NCBI RefSeq assembly: GCF_027530345.1
Contig: NZ_JAPZQK010000002.1
Span: 124,001 to 188,000, forward strand
Source of the DNA: Silanimonas sp.
Lineage (GTDB): Bacteria; Pseudomonadota; Gammaproteobacteria; Xanthomonadales; Xanthomonadaceae
Direction of reading: 5' to 3'
DNA: 64,000 bases
Shown: piece by piece, positions 56,080-64,000 of the stretch
How the letters are laid out: each line of letters starts with the position of its first letter
Numbering within the stretch: position 1 is the first letter of the stretch
Notes under the pieces: generated by a model
Seen by the model: only the letters and a program-made list of their open reading frames with translations
What the model was told of the DNA's origin: nothing
Database searches by the model: none
Made by a program: the position numbers and the translations under genes

Positions 56080-56122
56080 ATACGCATACGTATTGACAAG
56101 CGCGAAAACTGCCACCCATACT
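56080..56122 (+). promoter_or_regulatory. Promoter and operator of the hydrolase-fadE operon (copy 2 of GCATACGTATT)
   Basis: ATACG-CATA-CGTAT (56080-56093) is a perfect 5-4-5 dyad and includes GCATACGTATT (56084-56094). It overlaps a consensus -35 TTGACA (56093-56098). A -10-like CATACT lies at 56117-56122 (18-base spacer). A bound repressor would block RNA polymerase. The start would fall at about 56129-56130, which is the first codon. Confidence 0.65.
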
Positions 56123-56129
56123 CGGCCGT

Positions 56130-57026
56130 ATGGTTTCCATTGCACCCCTGCCCGCTTCCCTGGCCTCGTTCGAATGGACGGGTTCGGGCGGCCTGCCGCT
56201 GGCCGCCAGCGCAGCCGGTCCGCTGGGTGCGGACATCGGCGTGCTGTTCGCCCACGGCTTCGGCCAGACGCGACAGGCGTGGACGCGTTCGATGCTGGCG
56301 CTGGGCCAAGCCGGCATCGCCAGTGCGGCCTACGACATGCGCGGCCACGGCCAGTCCGGGCGCAACGTGCCGGAAGAACGCTACGGCGTCGAGCAGTTCA
56401 TCGATGACGCCCTCGCCGTTCGCGCAACGCTGACCCAGCCACCGGTGCTGGTTGGCGCCTCGATGGGCGGCCTCGTCGGCCTCGCCGCGCAGTCGCGCGG
56501 TGCTGGGTTCGCCGGCCTGGTGCTCGTCGACGTCACGCCGAAGTGGGAAATCGCCGGAATGCAGCGCATCCTCGCCTTCATGGGCGCGCATCCGGATGGC
56601 TTCGAAGACCATGAGCACGCGGCGAGCGAGATCGCGGCGTACCTGCCGCACCGCCGCGAGCGCAAATCCTCCGCCGACCTCGCCCACCTGCTCGTTCGCG
56701 GCGACGACGGCCGCCTGCGCTGGCACTGGGACCCGCGTCTGCTTCACGACCTCGCCGATTCCGCCAAGCATCAAGACGAACTCGCCGAGGCCGCCCGCGG
56801 CATCGACGTGCCGGTGCTGCTGGTGAGCGGCGGCCGCAGCGACCTCGTCTCGAAGGAGACCGTCGCGCATTTCCTCGACCTGGTGCCGCACGCCGAACAC
56901 GTGCACCTGCCAGAGGCCACGCACATGGTGGCCGGCGACGACAACGACGCCTTCACCCGGGCCGTCATCGAATTCCTTTCTCCCCGCCCCCACGCGGGAT
57001 CCTTCCAGACCCTCCGCGGAGCCTGA
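56130..57026 (+). CDS. Alpha/beta-fold hydrolase
   Basis: 298 residues. The nucleophile elbow is GASMGG (about 107-112), with the oxyanion-side HGFGQTR near residue 42 and the catalytic His in EATHMVAGDD near the C-terminus. It could be an esterase, lipase-like or thioesterase-like enzyme. Followed after 3 bases by fadE, it probably helps release or process acyl chains for oxidation. There is no Shine-Dalgarno, and the promoter (56093-56122) ends seven bases before the ATG, so the mRNA is likely leaderless. Confidence 0.88.
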   Translation: MVSIAPLPASLASFEWTGSGGLPLAASAAGPLGADIGVLFAHGFGQTRQAWTRSMLALGQAGIASAAYDMRGHGQSGRNVPEERYGVEQFIDDALAVRATLTQPPVLVGASMGGLVGLAAQSRGAGFAGLVLVDVTPKWEIAGMQRILAFMGAHPDGFEDHEHAASEIAAYLPHRRERKSSADLAHLLVRGDDGRLRWHWDPRLLHDLADSAKHQDELAEAARGIDVPVLLVSGGRSDLVSKETVAHFLDLVPHAEHVHLPEATHMVAGDDNDAFTRAVIEFLSPRPHAGSFQTLRGA

Positions 57027-57029
57027 GCC

Positions 57030-59504
57030 ATGAGCGCTGTGTTGCCCTTCCTCGTCCTTCTGCTGGTGGTCGCCGTTGCGGCGTATCACCGCTGGTCGCT
57101 GGCGGTGTTCACCGCCGTCGCCGGCGCCGGCCTCGTGCTGGTCGGCCTCACCGGCGTGGCGCAGGTCGCGACCATCGTCGCCGGTTCGCTGCTGGCGGTC
57201 GTCGCGCTGCCGCTGCTGATCACGCCGATCCGGCAGAACCTGATCACCGCGCCGCTGCTGAAGTTCTACACCAAGATCCTGCCGCCGCTCTCGGAGACCG
57301 AGAAGACCGCGCTGGAAGCCGGCACCGTCGGCTTCGAGGGCGAGCTGTTCTCCGGCGCGCCGAAGTGGGCCGACCTGCTCGCGCAGCCGAAGCCGACGCT
57401 CACCGCCGAAGAGCAGGCCTTCCTCGACGGCCCGGTCGAAGAGGTCTGCAAGATGACCAACGACTGGGAAACCACGCACGTGCACGCGGACCTCGAGCCG
57501 CAGGTGTGGGACTACCTGAAGAAGAACAAGTTCTTCGGGATGATCATCCCGAAGGAGTACGGCGGCCTCGGCTTCTCGGCGCTGGCCCACCACAAGGTCA
57601 TCCAGAAGCTGGCCTCGATCTCGGCCACGCTGAGCTCGACCGTCGGCGTGCCGAACTCGCTCGGCCCGGCGGAACTGCTGCTGCACTACGGCACTGAAGA
57701 CCAGAAGCGCCACTACCTGCCGCGCCTCGCCGACGGCCGCGAGATCCCCTGCTTCGCGCTGACCGGCCCGACGGCGGGTTCCGACGCCACCTCGCTGCCG
57801 GACTTCGGCATCGTCTGCGAAGGCGAATGGAACGGCGCCAAGGTGCTGGGGGTCAAGCTGACCTTCGACAAGCGCTACATCACGCTGGCGCCGGTGGCCA
57901 CGGTGATCGGCCTCGCCTTCCGCCTCTATGACCCGCAGAAGCTGCTGTCGGATGACGTCGATCGCGGCATCACGCTGGCGCTGATCCCGCGCGAGACGCC
58001 GGGCCTCGAGATCGGCCGCCGCCACTTCCCCCTCAACTGCACCTTCATGAATGGCCCCCTGCATGGCAAGGAGATGTTCCTGCCGCTCTCGCAGCTCATC
58101 GGCGGCGAGGACTACGTGGGCCAGGGCTGGCGCATGCTGGTGGAATGCCTGTCGGTGGGGCGCGCCATCACCCTGCCCTCGACCTCGAGCGGCGCGGCCA
58201 AGCTCGCCGCCGCGGCCACCGGTGCCTACTCGCGCATCCGCAAGCAGTTCGGCCTGTCGATCGGCCGCTTCGAGGGCGTCGAAGAAGCGCTGGCCCGCAT
58301 CGCCGGCAACACCTACGCCGTCGCGGCGCTGTCGCAGGCCACGGCCGCCGCGGTCGACCGTGGCGAGAAGCCGGCCGTGCCCTCGGCGATCGCCAAGTAC
58401 CACGCCACCGAGATGGCCCGCGAAGTCGGCAAGGACGCGATGGACGTCCACGGCGGCAAGGGCGTGATCCTGGGGCCGTCGAACTACCTCGGCCGCGGCT
58501 GGCAGGCCGCCCCGATCTCGATCACGGTCGAAGGCGCGAACATCATGACGCGCTCGCTGATGATCTTCGGCCAAGGTGCGATCCGCTGCCATCCGTGGGT
58601 ACTGAAGGAAATGCAGGCCGCGACGCACCCCGACCCGGCCGTGCGCCTGCGCGAGTTCGACACCAACCTGTTCGGCCACATCGGCTTCGCGATCAGCAAC
58701 GCCGTCCGCAGCCTGTGGATGGGCCTGACGTTCGCCGCCTTTGGCAAGGCACCCGGCGACGACTACACGAAGCGCTTCTACCGCCGCCTCAACCGCTACT
58801 CCGCCAACCTCGCGCTGGTCGCCGACACATCGATGCTGACGCTGGGCGGCAAGCTGAAGTTCAAGGAGAAGCTGTCGGGCCGCTTGGGCGACGTGCTCTC
58901 GCAGCTCTACATCGCCAGCGCGATGCTGAAGCGCTACGAGGACGAGGGCCGTCCGGCTTCCGAGCAGCCGCTGCTGGCCTGGGCGTTCCACGACAGCGTG
59001 TTCAAGATCGAGAACGCGCTCTCCGGCGCGCTGCGCAACTACCCGATCCGTCCGGTCGGCTGGCTGCTGTGGCTGCTGGTGTTCCCGTTCGGCCGTCGTG
59101 CGCAGGCCCCGAGCGACCGCCTCGGCCGTCGTGCCGCGGCGCTGCTGATGTCGCCGTCCGACGCCCGCGACCGCCTGGTCAGCGGCGTGTTCCTGACGCC
59201 CTGCGAGAACAACCCGGCTGGTCGCGTCAACGCCGCGCTGGCCAAGGTGATCCTCGCCGAGCCGGTGGAGCGCAAGTTCATGAAGGCGGTGAAGGGTGGC
59301 GAGATCGCCGCGCTGGATTACGCCGCGCAGCTGGCCGAGGCCGTGCAGAAGGGCCTGATCACCGGCGAAGAGCGCGCCCAGCTCGAAGAGCTGCGCCGCC
59401 TCACCTGGGACGCCATCAGCGTGGACGATTTCGACCACGAGGACCTCGTCGCCGCATCGCTGTACCGCGGTGCGAAGTCCGGCGACACCCGCCGCGCGGC
59501 CTGA
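57030..59504 (+). CDS. fadE: Acyl-CoA dehydrogenase FadE
   Basis: First enzyme of fatty-acid beta-oxidation, 824 residues, matching the long FadE class rather than short ~380-residue dehydrogenases. Two N-terminal membrane helices (about 5-22 and 30-65) are followed by the dehydrogenase domain (about 110-510, with LTGPTAGSDATSLPD, VDRGITLALIPRETPGLEIGRRH and HGGKGVILGPSNYLGRGW) and the FadE-specific C-terminal domain (about 520-810). It is in an operon with the alpha/beta hydrolase 3 bases upstream. The regulator and operator arrangement implies induction by fatty acids. Confidence 0.96.
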   Translation: MSAVLPFLVLLLVVAVAAYHRWSLAVFTAVAGAGLVLVGLTGVAQVATIVAGSLLAVVALPLLITPIRQNLITAPLLKFYTKILPPLSETEKTALEAGTVGFEGELFSGAPKWADLLAQPKPTLTAEEQAFLDGPVEEVCKMTNDWETTHVHADLEPQVWDYLKKNKFFGMIIPKEYGGLGFSALAHHKVIQKLASISATLSSTVGVPNSLGPAELLLHYGTEDQKRHYLPRLADGREIPCFALTGPTAGSDATSLPDFGIVCEGEWNGAKVLGVKLTFDKRYITLAPVATVIGLAFRLYDPQKLLSDDVDRGITLALIPRETPGLEIGRRHFPLNCTFMNGPLHGKEMFLPLSQLIGGEDYVGQGWRMLVECLSVGRAITLPSTSSGAAKLAAAATGAYSRIRKQFGLSIGRFEGVEEALARIAGNTYAVAALSQATAAAVDRGEKPAVPSAIAKYHATEMAREVGKDAMDVHGGKGVILGPSNYLGRGWQAAPISITVEGANIMTRSLMIFGQGAIRCHPWVLKEMQAATHPDPAVRLREFDTNLFGHIGFAISNAVRSLWMGLTFAAFGKAPGDDYTKRFYRRLNRYSANLALVADTSMLTLGGKLKFKEKLSGRLGDVLSQLYIASAMLKRYEDEGRPASEQPLLAWAFHDSVFKIENALSGALRNYPIRPVGWLLWLLVFPFGRRAQAPSDRLGRRAAALLMSPSDARDRLVSGVFLTPCENNPAGRVNAALAKVILAEPVERKFMKAVKGGEIAALDYAAQLAEAVQKGLITGEERAQLEELRRLTWDAISVDDFDHEDLVAASLYRGAKSGDTRRAA

Positions 59505-59527
59505 TCGCCTCGCGATGCGTCACCACG

Positions 59528-59553
59528 GAACGGCGGGCCCAGGCCCGCCGTTC
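59528..59553. terminator. Hairpin after fadE
   Basis: GAACGGCGGGCC and GGCCCGCCGTTC are perfect 12-base arms around CA, 23 bases after the fadE stop. No T-run follows. Strong RNA structure that may end or stabilise the fadE transcript. Confidence 0.55.
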
Positions 59554-59594
59554 TGCTATCCGAACCCTTGCGCGCCACCGACCGTGAGCCATCC

Positions 59595-60080
59595 ATGAGC
59601 ACGACCACGCCCCTTCTCGCCCTGTACCGCCGCTTCGAGCGCCTGCCGCTGGGACGCTGGCTGTTTTCGCGCGCCGTGTGCTTCAAGGCGCCCTATTTCG
59701 GCACGATCCATCCCACCTTCGTCGCGCTGGTGCCGGGCCGCTGCGAAGCGCGCATCCCGCACCGTCGCGGCATGCAGAACCACATCGGCAGCGTCCACGC
59801 GATCGCGCTGTGCAATCTCGCCGAGCTCTGCGCCGGCGTGATGACCGACGCCTCGATCCCGGCCGACATGCGCTGGATCCCCAAGGGCATGACCGTGCAG
59901 TACCTGAAGAAGGCGATGGGCCCGCAGACCGGCATCGCCCAGCCGCGCATTCCGATCGTGTCAGCCAGCGCGGGCTACGAGCTGCCCGTGCAAGTAGAAG
60001 TGCACGACGCCAGCGGCGAGCCGACCTTCCGCGCCGAAGTGGTGATGTGGCTGTCTCCGAAGCCGTCGCGCAAGGGCTGA
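59595..60080 (+). CDS. DUF4442/hotdog-fold thioesterase-like protein
   Basis: 161 residues. The pattern NHIGSVHAIALCNLAELCAG followed by a central strand MTVQYLKKAMG and a late VEVHDASGEPTFRAEVVMWL matches the DUF4442 hotdog domain, related to acyl-CoA thioesterases. Position after fadE suggests hydrolysis of acyl-CoA, but the substrate is not shown. It may have its own promoter because of the hairpin upstream. Confidence 0.82.
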   Translation: MSTTTPLLALYRRFERLPLGRWLFSRAVCFKAPYFGTIHPTFVALVPGRCEARIPHRRGMQNHIGSVHAIALCNLAELCAGVMTDASIPADMRWIPKGMTVQYLKKAMGPQTGIAQPRIPIVSASAGYELPVQVEVHDASGEPTFRAEVVMWLSPKPSRKG

Positions 60081-60108
60081 GCCCCGCGCGCGCCCGACGC
60101 CTTCGTCA

Positions 60109-61434
60109 TCAGCCCCTCGACAGCGCCCTCTGCGCGCGCACGACGCCCCAGGCCGACAGGAACAGCGCCATCGCCATGCCGGTGCCGAGCAGGAACACCA
60201 CCGACGAGCCGAAGGACGCGATGGCCTTGTGCACCCAGACGAAGGTGAAATCGCCGCCACGGTAGATCGCGGTGTCGATGAAGGCCTTGGCCTTGTAGCG
60301 GGTTTCGGCGTCCACGCGGGTGTAGATGGTTTCGCGGGCCGGCTTCGCCAGCGCGAACTCGCCGGTGCGCGTGGCGATCTGCACCGCCATCAAGAGCATC
60401 GGCAGCGGGTTTCCCGCGAGCACGGCGAAGCCGAGGGTGATGGCCAGGCCGGGGATCAGCAGCAAGGGCGCCACGCCGAAGCGGGCGAGCAGGAACGGCG
60501 TGATGAACAGCTGGATGGCCAGCGTCAGGCCATTGATCCAGAGGTCGATGGTCGCGAAGAAGGCCGTCCGGGCCTCGTCGTCGGCGATCTGGCGCGCCAC
60601 GGCGGCCTGCTCGTTGTAGAGCAGCGTGCCCACCGCGACGCCGAAGAACATCACCAGCGCCATGCCGCGCATCAGCGGGTCGCGCGCGACGATGCGCAGG
60701 CCTTCGAGGAAGCGCCCGCCCATGGCCTCATCGAACCGCGGGCCGCCCCGCTCCTCCTCGCGGCGCCGGGCCCAGGGCGCCAACGCGATGACGAAGGCGA
60801 GGCACAGGCCCATGAAGCCGGTGCTGATGAGCATGATCGTCTCGACGCCGACGTCCTTGACGATCAGCTTGGTCAGCGCCGGGCCGGCCAGGGCCCCGAG
60901 CGTGCCGCCCACGCCGATGAAGCCGTAGAACAGCCGCGACTGCGCCGAGCTGTAGATGTCGGACATGAAGCTCCAGAACACCGTGACGGCGAACAGGTTC
61001 ACGACCGCGAGGAAGATGAAGAAGGCCGCGCCTCGGCCCGGCACGTCATTGGCGAAGGCCAGGTAGAACACGCCGAGCGCGGTCACCAGCAGGCCATAGA
61101 CGAAGGGCAGGAACACCCGGCGCGGGTAGCGGCTCACCAGCGCGCCGTAGAACGGCTGTAGCACCAGCATCGACACAAAGGTGCCGGTGAACAGCACCTG
61201 CAGGGTCAGCGCCCCGAGGGCAATGCCCCGCTCCGCGAAGAAGGCGATCATCGCCGGGGGGAACACGGCCGAGGCGTCGTCCGTCGCGCCGAAGGCGTCA
61301 CGGATCGAGCGCAGCATGAAATAGCCGCACAGCAGGCAGAAAAAGTAGCCGAACGACAGCGCCAAGGCCGGCACGTCGGCCAGCGCCTGCTTCAGATCGG
61401 ACCAGCGGAGTCGCTGGGGGCCTTGGGCCTGCAT
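60109..61434 (-). CDS. MFS-type transporter resembling ATP/ADP translocases
   Basis: 441 residues with about twelve membrane helices. FGYFFCLLCGYFMLRSIRDAFG near the N-terminus recalls the ATP:ADP antiporter/NTT-like group, and an MFS-like fold is also possible. ARRREEERGGPRF is the cytoplasmic loop between halves, and a second half begins near residue 230. In free-living bacteria related proteins have unclear substrates. ATG 61434 is supported by GGAG five bases upstream; GTG 61440 would overlap it. It is transcribed away from the GMC gene. Confidence 0.8.
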   Translation of the reverse strand: MQAQGPQRLRWSDLKQALADVPALALSFGYFFCLLCGYFMLRSIRDAFGATDDASAVFPPAMIAFFAERGIALGALTLQVLFTGTFVSMLVLQPFYGALVSRYPRRVFLPFVYGLLVTALGVFYLAFANDVPGRGAAFFIFLAVVNLFAVTVFWSFMSDIYSSAQSRLFYGFIGVGGTLGALAGPALTKLIVKDVGVETIMLISTGFMGLCLAFVIALAPWARRREEERGGPRFDEAMGGRFLEGLRIVARDPLMRGMALVMFFGVAVGTLLYNEQAAVARQIADDEARTAFFATIDLWINGLTLAIQLFITPFLLARFGVAPLLLIPGLAITLGFAVLAGNPLPMLLMAVQIATRTGEFALAKPARETIYTRVDAETRYKAKAFIDTAIYRGGDFTFVWVHKAIASFGSSVVFLLGTGMAMALFLSAWGVVRAQRALSRG

Positions 61435-61554
61435 CGTCACTCCGTGGCAATGGATGCCCCGTACTTTAGCGGAGTCGCCGCCAGCCGCCGAGCTAGAGCA
61501 TTCACTCTAGACGTGCGGACCAGCATCGCCCATCGCTTCAGCGGCAGTCGGTAC

Positions 61555-63150
61555 GTGTTCGACTACATCATCGTGGGTGCCGGCTCCGCCGGCTGCGTCC
61601 TCGCCAACCGGCTCAGCGCCGATCCCGCCATCAAGGTCCTGCTCCTGGAGGCCGGTCCACGCGACTGGCATCCCTTCGTGCACATGCCCGCGGGCCTCGC
61701 GAAGCTGGTCGGCAAGAAGGGCGTGAACTGGGACTACAGCACCGCGCCGGAGCCGAAGCTCGACGGCCGCATGCTGTGGTGGCCGCGCGGCAAGGTGCTG
61801 GGCGGCAGCAGCTCGATCAACGCCATGTGCTACATCCGTGGCGAGCGTCGCGACTACGACGAGTGGGCCGAACTCGGTGCCACCGGCTGGCATTGGGACA
61901 ACGTGCTGCCCTACTTCCGCAAGTCGGAAGGCAACGAGCGCGGCGCGGACGCGCTGCACGGCGGCGATGGCCCGCTCGGCGTCAGCGACCACCGCTTCCG
62001 CAATCCGCTATCGGCAGTGTTCGTGGAAGCCGCGACGCAGGCGGGCTTCCCGGCGAACCCCGATTTCAACGGGGGCGTGCAGGAAGGCTTCGGCTTCTAC
62101 CAGACCACCACGCGCGGCGGCTCGCGCTGCTCATCGGCCACCGCCTACCTCGACCCGATCCGCGGCCAGCGACCGAACCTCAAGGTCATCACCGGCGCGA
62201 TGGCTCGCAAGGTGCTGTTCGAGGGTGGACGCGCCAGCGGCGTGCTCTACACCGTCGGTGGCGCGGCCTTCGCGGAGGGCGCGGCGCGCGAGGTGATCCT
62301 CTGCGGCGGCGCCATCAACAGCCCGCAGCTGCTGATGCTCTCCGGCATCGGCCCGGCGGCGCACCTGCACCAGCAGGGCGTGGAGGTCCGCGTCGACCTG
62401 CCCGGCGTCGGCGGCAACCTTCAGGATCATCTGGATATCTGCACGCTGCAGCGCTCGACGCAGGCCGTCACCTACGACGATTCCGACTCGCTGCTCAACG
62501 AAGCGAAGATCGCGTGGGACTACTACCTGCGCAAGCAGGGCCCGGGCACCAGCAACATCGCCGAGGCCGGCGGCTTCCTGCGCTCGGCGTTGGCCGAGGA
62601 CGAGCGCCCCGACCTGCAGTTCCACTTCGTGCCGGCCCAGCTCGACGACCACGGCCGCAACAAGCTGCCGGGCTACGGCTTCACCGTGCATTCCTGTTTC
62701 CTGCGTCCGAAGAGCCGCGGGCGCCTGTACCTCGCGGGCACCGATGCCGCCAGCAAGCCGCGCATCGAGGCGAACTACCTCGGCGACGCGGAAGGCTTCG
62801 ACCTCAAGGTGATGCGCGAGTGCGTGCGGCTTTCGCGCGAGATCCTCGCCCAGCCGGCCTTCGCCCCCTACCGCGGCGACGAACTGCTGCCGGGCGCGAA
62901 AGCGCAGGACGAGGCCGCCATCGACGCCTTCATCCGCCGCAAGGCGGAATCGATCTACCACCCGATCGGCACCTGCGCGATCGGCCGCGACGGGGATCCG
63001 AACGCGGTGGTCGACCCTCAGCTGCGCGTGCGCGGCGTCGAGGGCCTGCGCGTGGTGGACGCTTCGGTGATGCCGAAGCTGATCGGCGGCAACACCAACG
63101 CCCCGACGATCATGATCGCCGAGCGCGCCGCGGACCTGATGCTCGGCTGA
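61555..63150 (+). CDS. GMC-family FAD oxidoreductase (choline/alcohol dehydrogenase-like)
   Basis: 531 residues. The Rossmann FAD motif DYIIVGAGSAGCVLANRL opens the protein; GKVLGGSSSINAM (about 82-94) is GMC signature 1; GGAINSPQLLMLSGIGP is signature 2; and the catalytic His lies in YHPIGTCAIG and the closing GGNTNAPT. It fits alcohol dehydrogenases such as AlkJ or choline dehydrogenase. Near fadE, oxidation of a fatty alcohol is plausible but not proven. GTG 61555 is the family-like start; GTG 61513 is an in-frame alternative. Confidence 0.9.
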   Translation: MFDYIIVGAGSAGCVLANRLSADPAIKVLLLEAGPRDWHPFVHMPAGLAKLVGKKGVNWDYSTAPEPKLDGRMLWWPRGKVLGGSSSINAMCYIRGERRDYDEWAELGATGWHWDNVLPYFRKSEGNERGADALHGGDGPLGVSDHRFRNPLSAVFVEAATQAGFPANPDFNGGVQEGFGFYQTTTRGGSRCSSATAYLDPIRGQRPNLKVITGAMARKVLFEGGRASGVLYTVGGAAFAEGAAREVILCGGAINSPQLLMLSGIGPAAHLHQQGVEVRVDLPGVGGNLQDHLDICTLQRSTQAVTYDDSDSLLNEAKIAWDYYLRKQGPGTSNIAEAGGFLRSALAEDERPDLQFHFVPAQLDDHGRNKLPGYGFTVHSCFLRPKSRGRLYLAGTDAASKPRIEANYLGDAEGFDLKVMRECVRLSREILAQPAFAPYRGDELLPGAKAQDEAAIDAFIRRKAESIYHPIGTCAIGRDGDPNAVVDPQLRVRGVEGLRVVDASVMPKLIGGNTNAPTIMIAERAADLMLG

Positions 63151-63175
63151 GCCCGCTCACTCGGAGCGGGCCTTT
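63151..63175 (+). terminator. Probable terminator after the GMC gene
   Basis: GCCCGCTC and GAGCGGGC form a perfect 8-bp stem with a 5-base loop immediately after the stop, followed by CTTTCC. The T-run is short, so efficiency is uncertain. Confidence 0.65.
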
Positions 63176-63180
63176 CCGCC

Positions 63181-64000
63181 TCAGGCGGCCCGCACCGGCT
63201 CCAGCGCAGCCGGCAGTGGCGCGTGCAGGATGGCGCAGACGATACGCAGCAGCTCGGCCTCGGGGATGGTCATCCGGCCATCGTGCGCCGCTGTCGCGAC
63301 GAGGGCTTCCACCAGCATCAGCTTCGCTTTCGGCAGCAGCGCGTCAAGCCGCGGCCACGCGTCGTCCAGCACCGCCACGCCTTGCGCCGGCGGCGCGTAG
63401 CGGGCGCTGGACTGCGGCAGCACGTGGGGCATACCGGCCATGAAGGCGCGCTGCGCTTCCGCCGGCTGGGCATGACCGGCATGGGCGAGCACGGCCAGCA
63501 GTTGCACCACGTCGGCCTCGACGTCGGCCAGCTTGACCCGCGGCTGGCGCCACGCCGTCGCCGGATCGGCGGAGGCCTGCAGCTCGGCATGCAGCAGTTG
63601 CGCCAGGCCGTACTCCAGCAGGGTGATGCGGCCGTCGGCATGGGACAACGCCGTGCACACATCGGCCACGGCGGCGACATCGGTCTTGGAGCGACGCTTC
63701 AGCGTCGCCAGCGCGAGCATCGCCAAGGGCAGGCGCAGGGCCGCGTGCAGGCCGTGGACGCGCTCGGCGTAGTCGGCCGACTGCCCGGTCATCCGTTCGC
63801 CCATGCGGGCCTTCAGTTCGAAGCGCTGCTTCTTCTGCACCGTGGGCTCGGCGGAGAACAACAGGCCGAACAGCAGCGGCATCGCTTCCTCGCGATCACG
63901 CGCGGCGCGGTCGAGCACGCCGGGGATGGCGGCGATCACCGCCTGCGCGCGCTGCACGTCGTCGGGACGCCAGCCACCGAGCCCTTCGGCCACGGCGCCG
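63181..64000 (-). CDS. C-terminal part of an M48-type protease-like protein (5' end outside window)
   Basis: The minus-strand frame is open to the window edge, so only the C-terminal ~270 residues are seen and the true start lies beyond 64000. The visible part is all-helical (PLLFGLLFSAEPTVQKKQRFELKA, then a TerB-like ADGRITLLEYGLAQLLHAEL and AHDGRMTIPEAELLRIVCAILHAPLP). It resembles the C-terminal domain of some xanthomonad M48-family metallopeptidases. The protease motif itself is not in the window, so this is inference. No signal or membrane segment is visible. Confidence 0.65.
   Translation of the reverse strand, partial: GAVAEGLGGWRPDDVQRAQAVIAAIPGVLDRAARDREEAMPLLFGLLFSAEPTVQKKQRFELKARMGERMTGQSADYAERVHGLHAALRLPLAMLALATLKRRSKTDVAAVADVCTALSHADGRITLLEYGLAQLLHAELQASADPATAWRQPRVKLADVEADVVQLLAVLAHAGHAQPAEAQRAFMAGMPHVLPQSSARYAPPAQGVAVLDDAWPRLDALLPKAKLMLVEALVATAAHDGRMTIPEAELLRIVCAILHAPLPAALEPVRAA

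Noticed and set aside
56130-59438. Very long minus-strand open frame continuing upstream of tetR, opposite the hydrolase and fadE genes
   Set aside because: It is in frame with tetR but has no family features in this part. FadE on the other strand is unambiguous. Only 55434-56012 is kept as the TetR gene.

Overview
The window is high-GC DNA with tightly packed genes, many of them overlapping by 1 or 4 bases. It looks like a chromosomal segment of a gammaproteobacterium close to the Xanthomonadaceae/Lysobacteraceae. This rests on the gene order (rsxCDGE-nth; porin-pstS-pstS-pstCAB-phoU; lptD-surA-pdxA-rsmA-apaG-apaH; folA-thyA-lgt; paired UbiH-type hydroxylases) and on a large TonB-dependent receptor. 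No species is claimed. No IS element, prophage or CRISPR array was seen. Most of the window is core genome, and the accessory part is a scatter of small unknown genes.

Region 1 (1-5216): the 3' part of the Rsx/Rnf electron-transport operon ending in endonuclease III, then a convergent response regulator with a degenerate GGDEF and an intact-looking EAL domain. Region 2 (5332-13347): a phosphate regulon with a phosphate-selective porin, two PstS proteins (one soluble, one lipoprotein), PstC, PstA, PstB and PhoU. Pho-box-like repeats precede the porin and the first pstS, and strong hairpins follow each pstS. Two tandem paralogues of unknown function follow phoU. Region 3 (13515-15678): a translationally coupled lipid cassette (YnbA-like CDP-alcohol phosphotransferase, PlsC-like acyltransferase, CdsA-like cytidylyltransferase). 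Region 4 (15712-20217): RNA metabolism (rnt, rlmB, rnr) and tRNA-Leu(CAG) with its promoter and terminator. Region 5 (20291-26874): an AT-richer orphan binding-protein-like gene, an M24 peptidase and two ubiquinone hydroxylases on the minus strand, then a likely vitamin B12 pair (BtuM and a PduO-type adenosyltransferase), a histone-deacetylase-like hydrolase and MsrB.

Region 6 (26979-40048): outer-membrane biogenesis and housekeeping operons (lptD-surA-pdxA-rsmA-apaG-apaH on plus; folA-thyA-lgt, a second EAL protein, rlmI, a TerC protein and dgkA on minus). Region 7 (40211-47759): a TerB-fold protein, a GYF_2-AIM24 protein, a CBS protein, a glycosyltransferase, mtgA, hslO and three exported proteins of unknown role. 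Region 8 (47773-52715): a TonB-dependent receptor, a DUF4097-like exported protein and a second deacetylase-like hydrolase. Region 9 (52796-63175): gluconeogenic pckG, a coupled TetR/XRE regulator pair, a divergent alpha/beta hydrolase-FadE operon, a hotdog-fold protein, an ATP/ADP-translocase-like carrier and a GMC oxidoreductase. The window ends in a truncated gene that resembles the C-terminal part of an M48-type protein.

The most promising new observation is an identical 11-base motif (GCATACGTATT). It lies upstream of pckG and again over the -35 box of the hydrolase-fadE promoter, next to the tetR gene. This suggests one regulon joining fatty-acid oxidation to gluconeogenesis. Also notable: intrinsic terminators whose 3' ends lie at or in the start region of the next gene (47759-47805 and 52702-52748), several promoters placed for leaderless mRNAs, and the YnbA-like lipid cassette in which two motif aspartates are asparagine.
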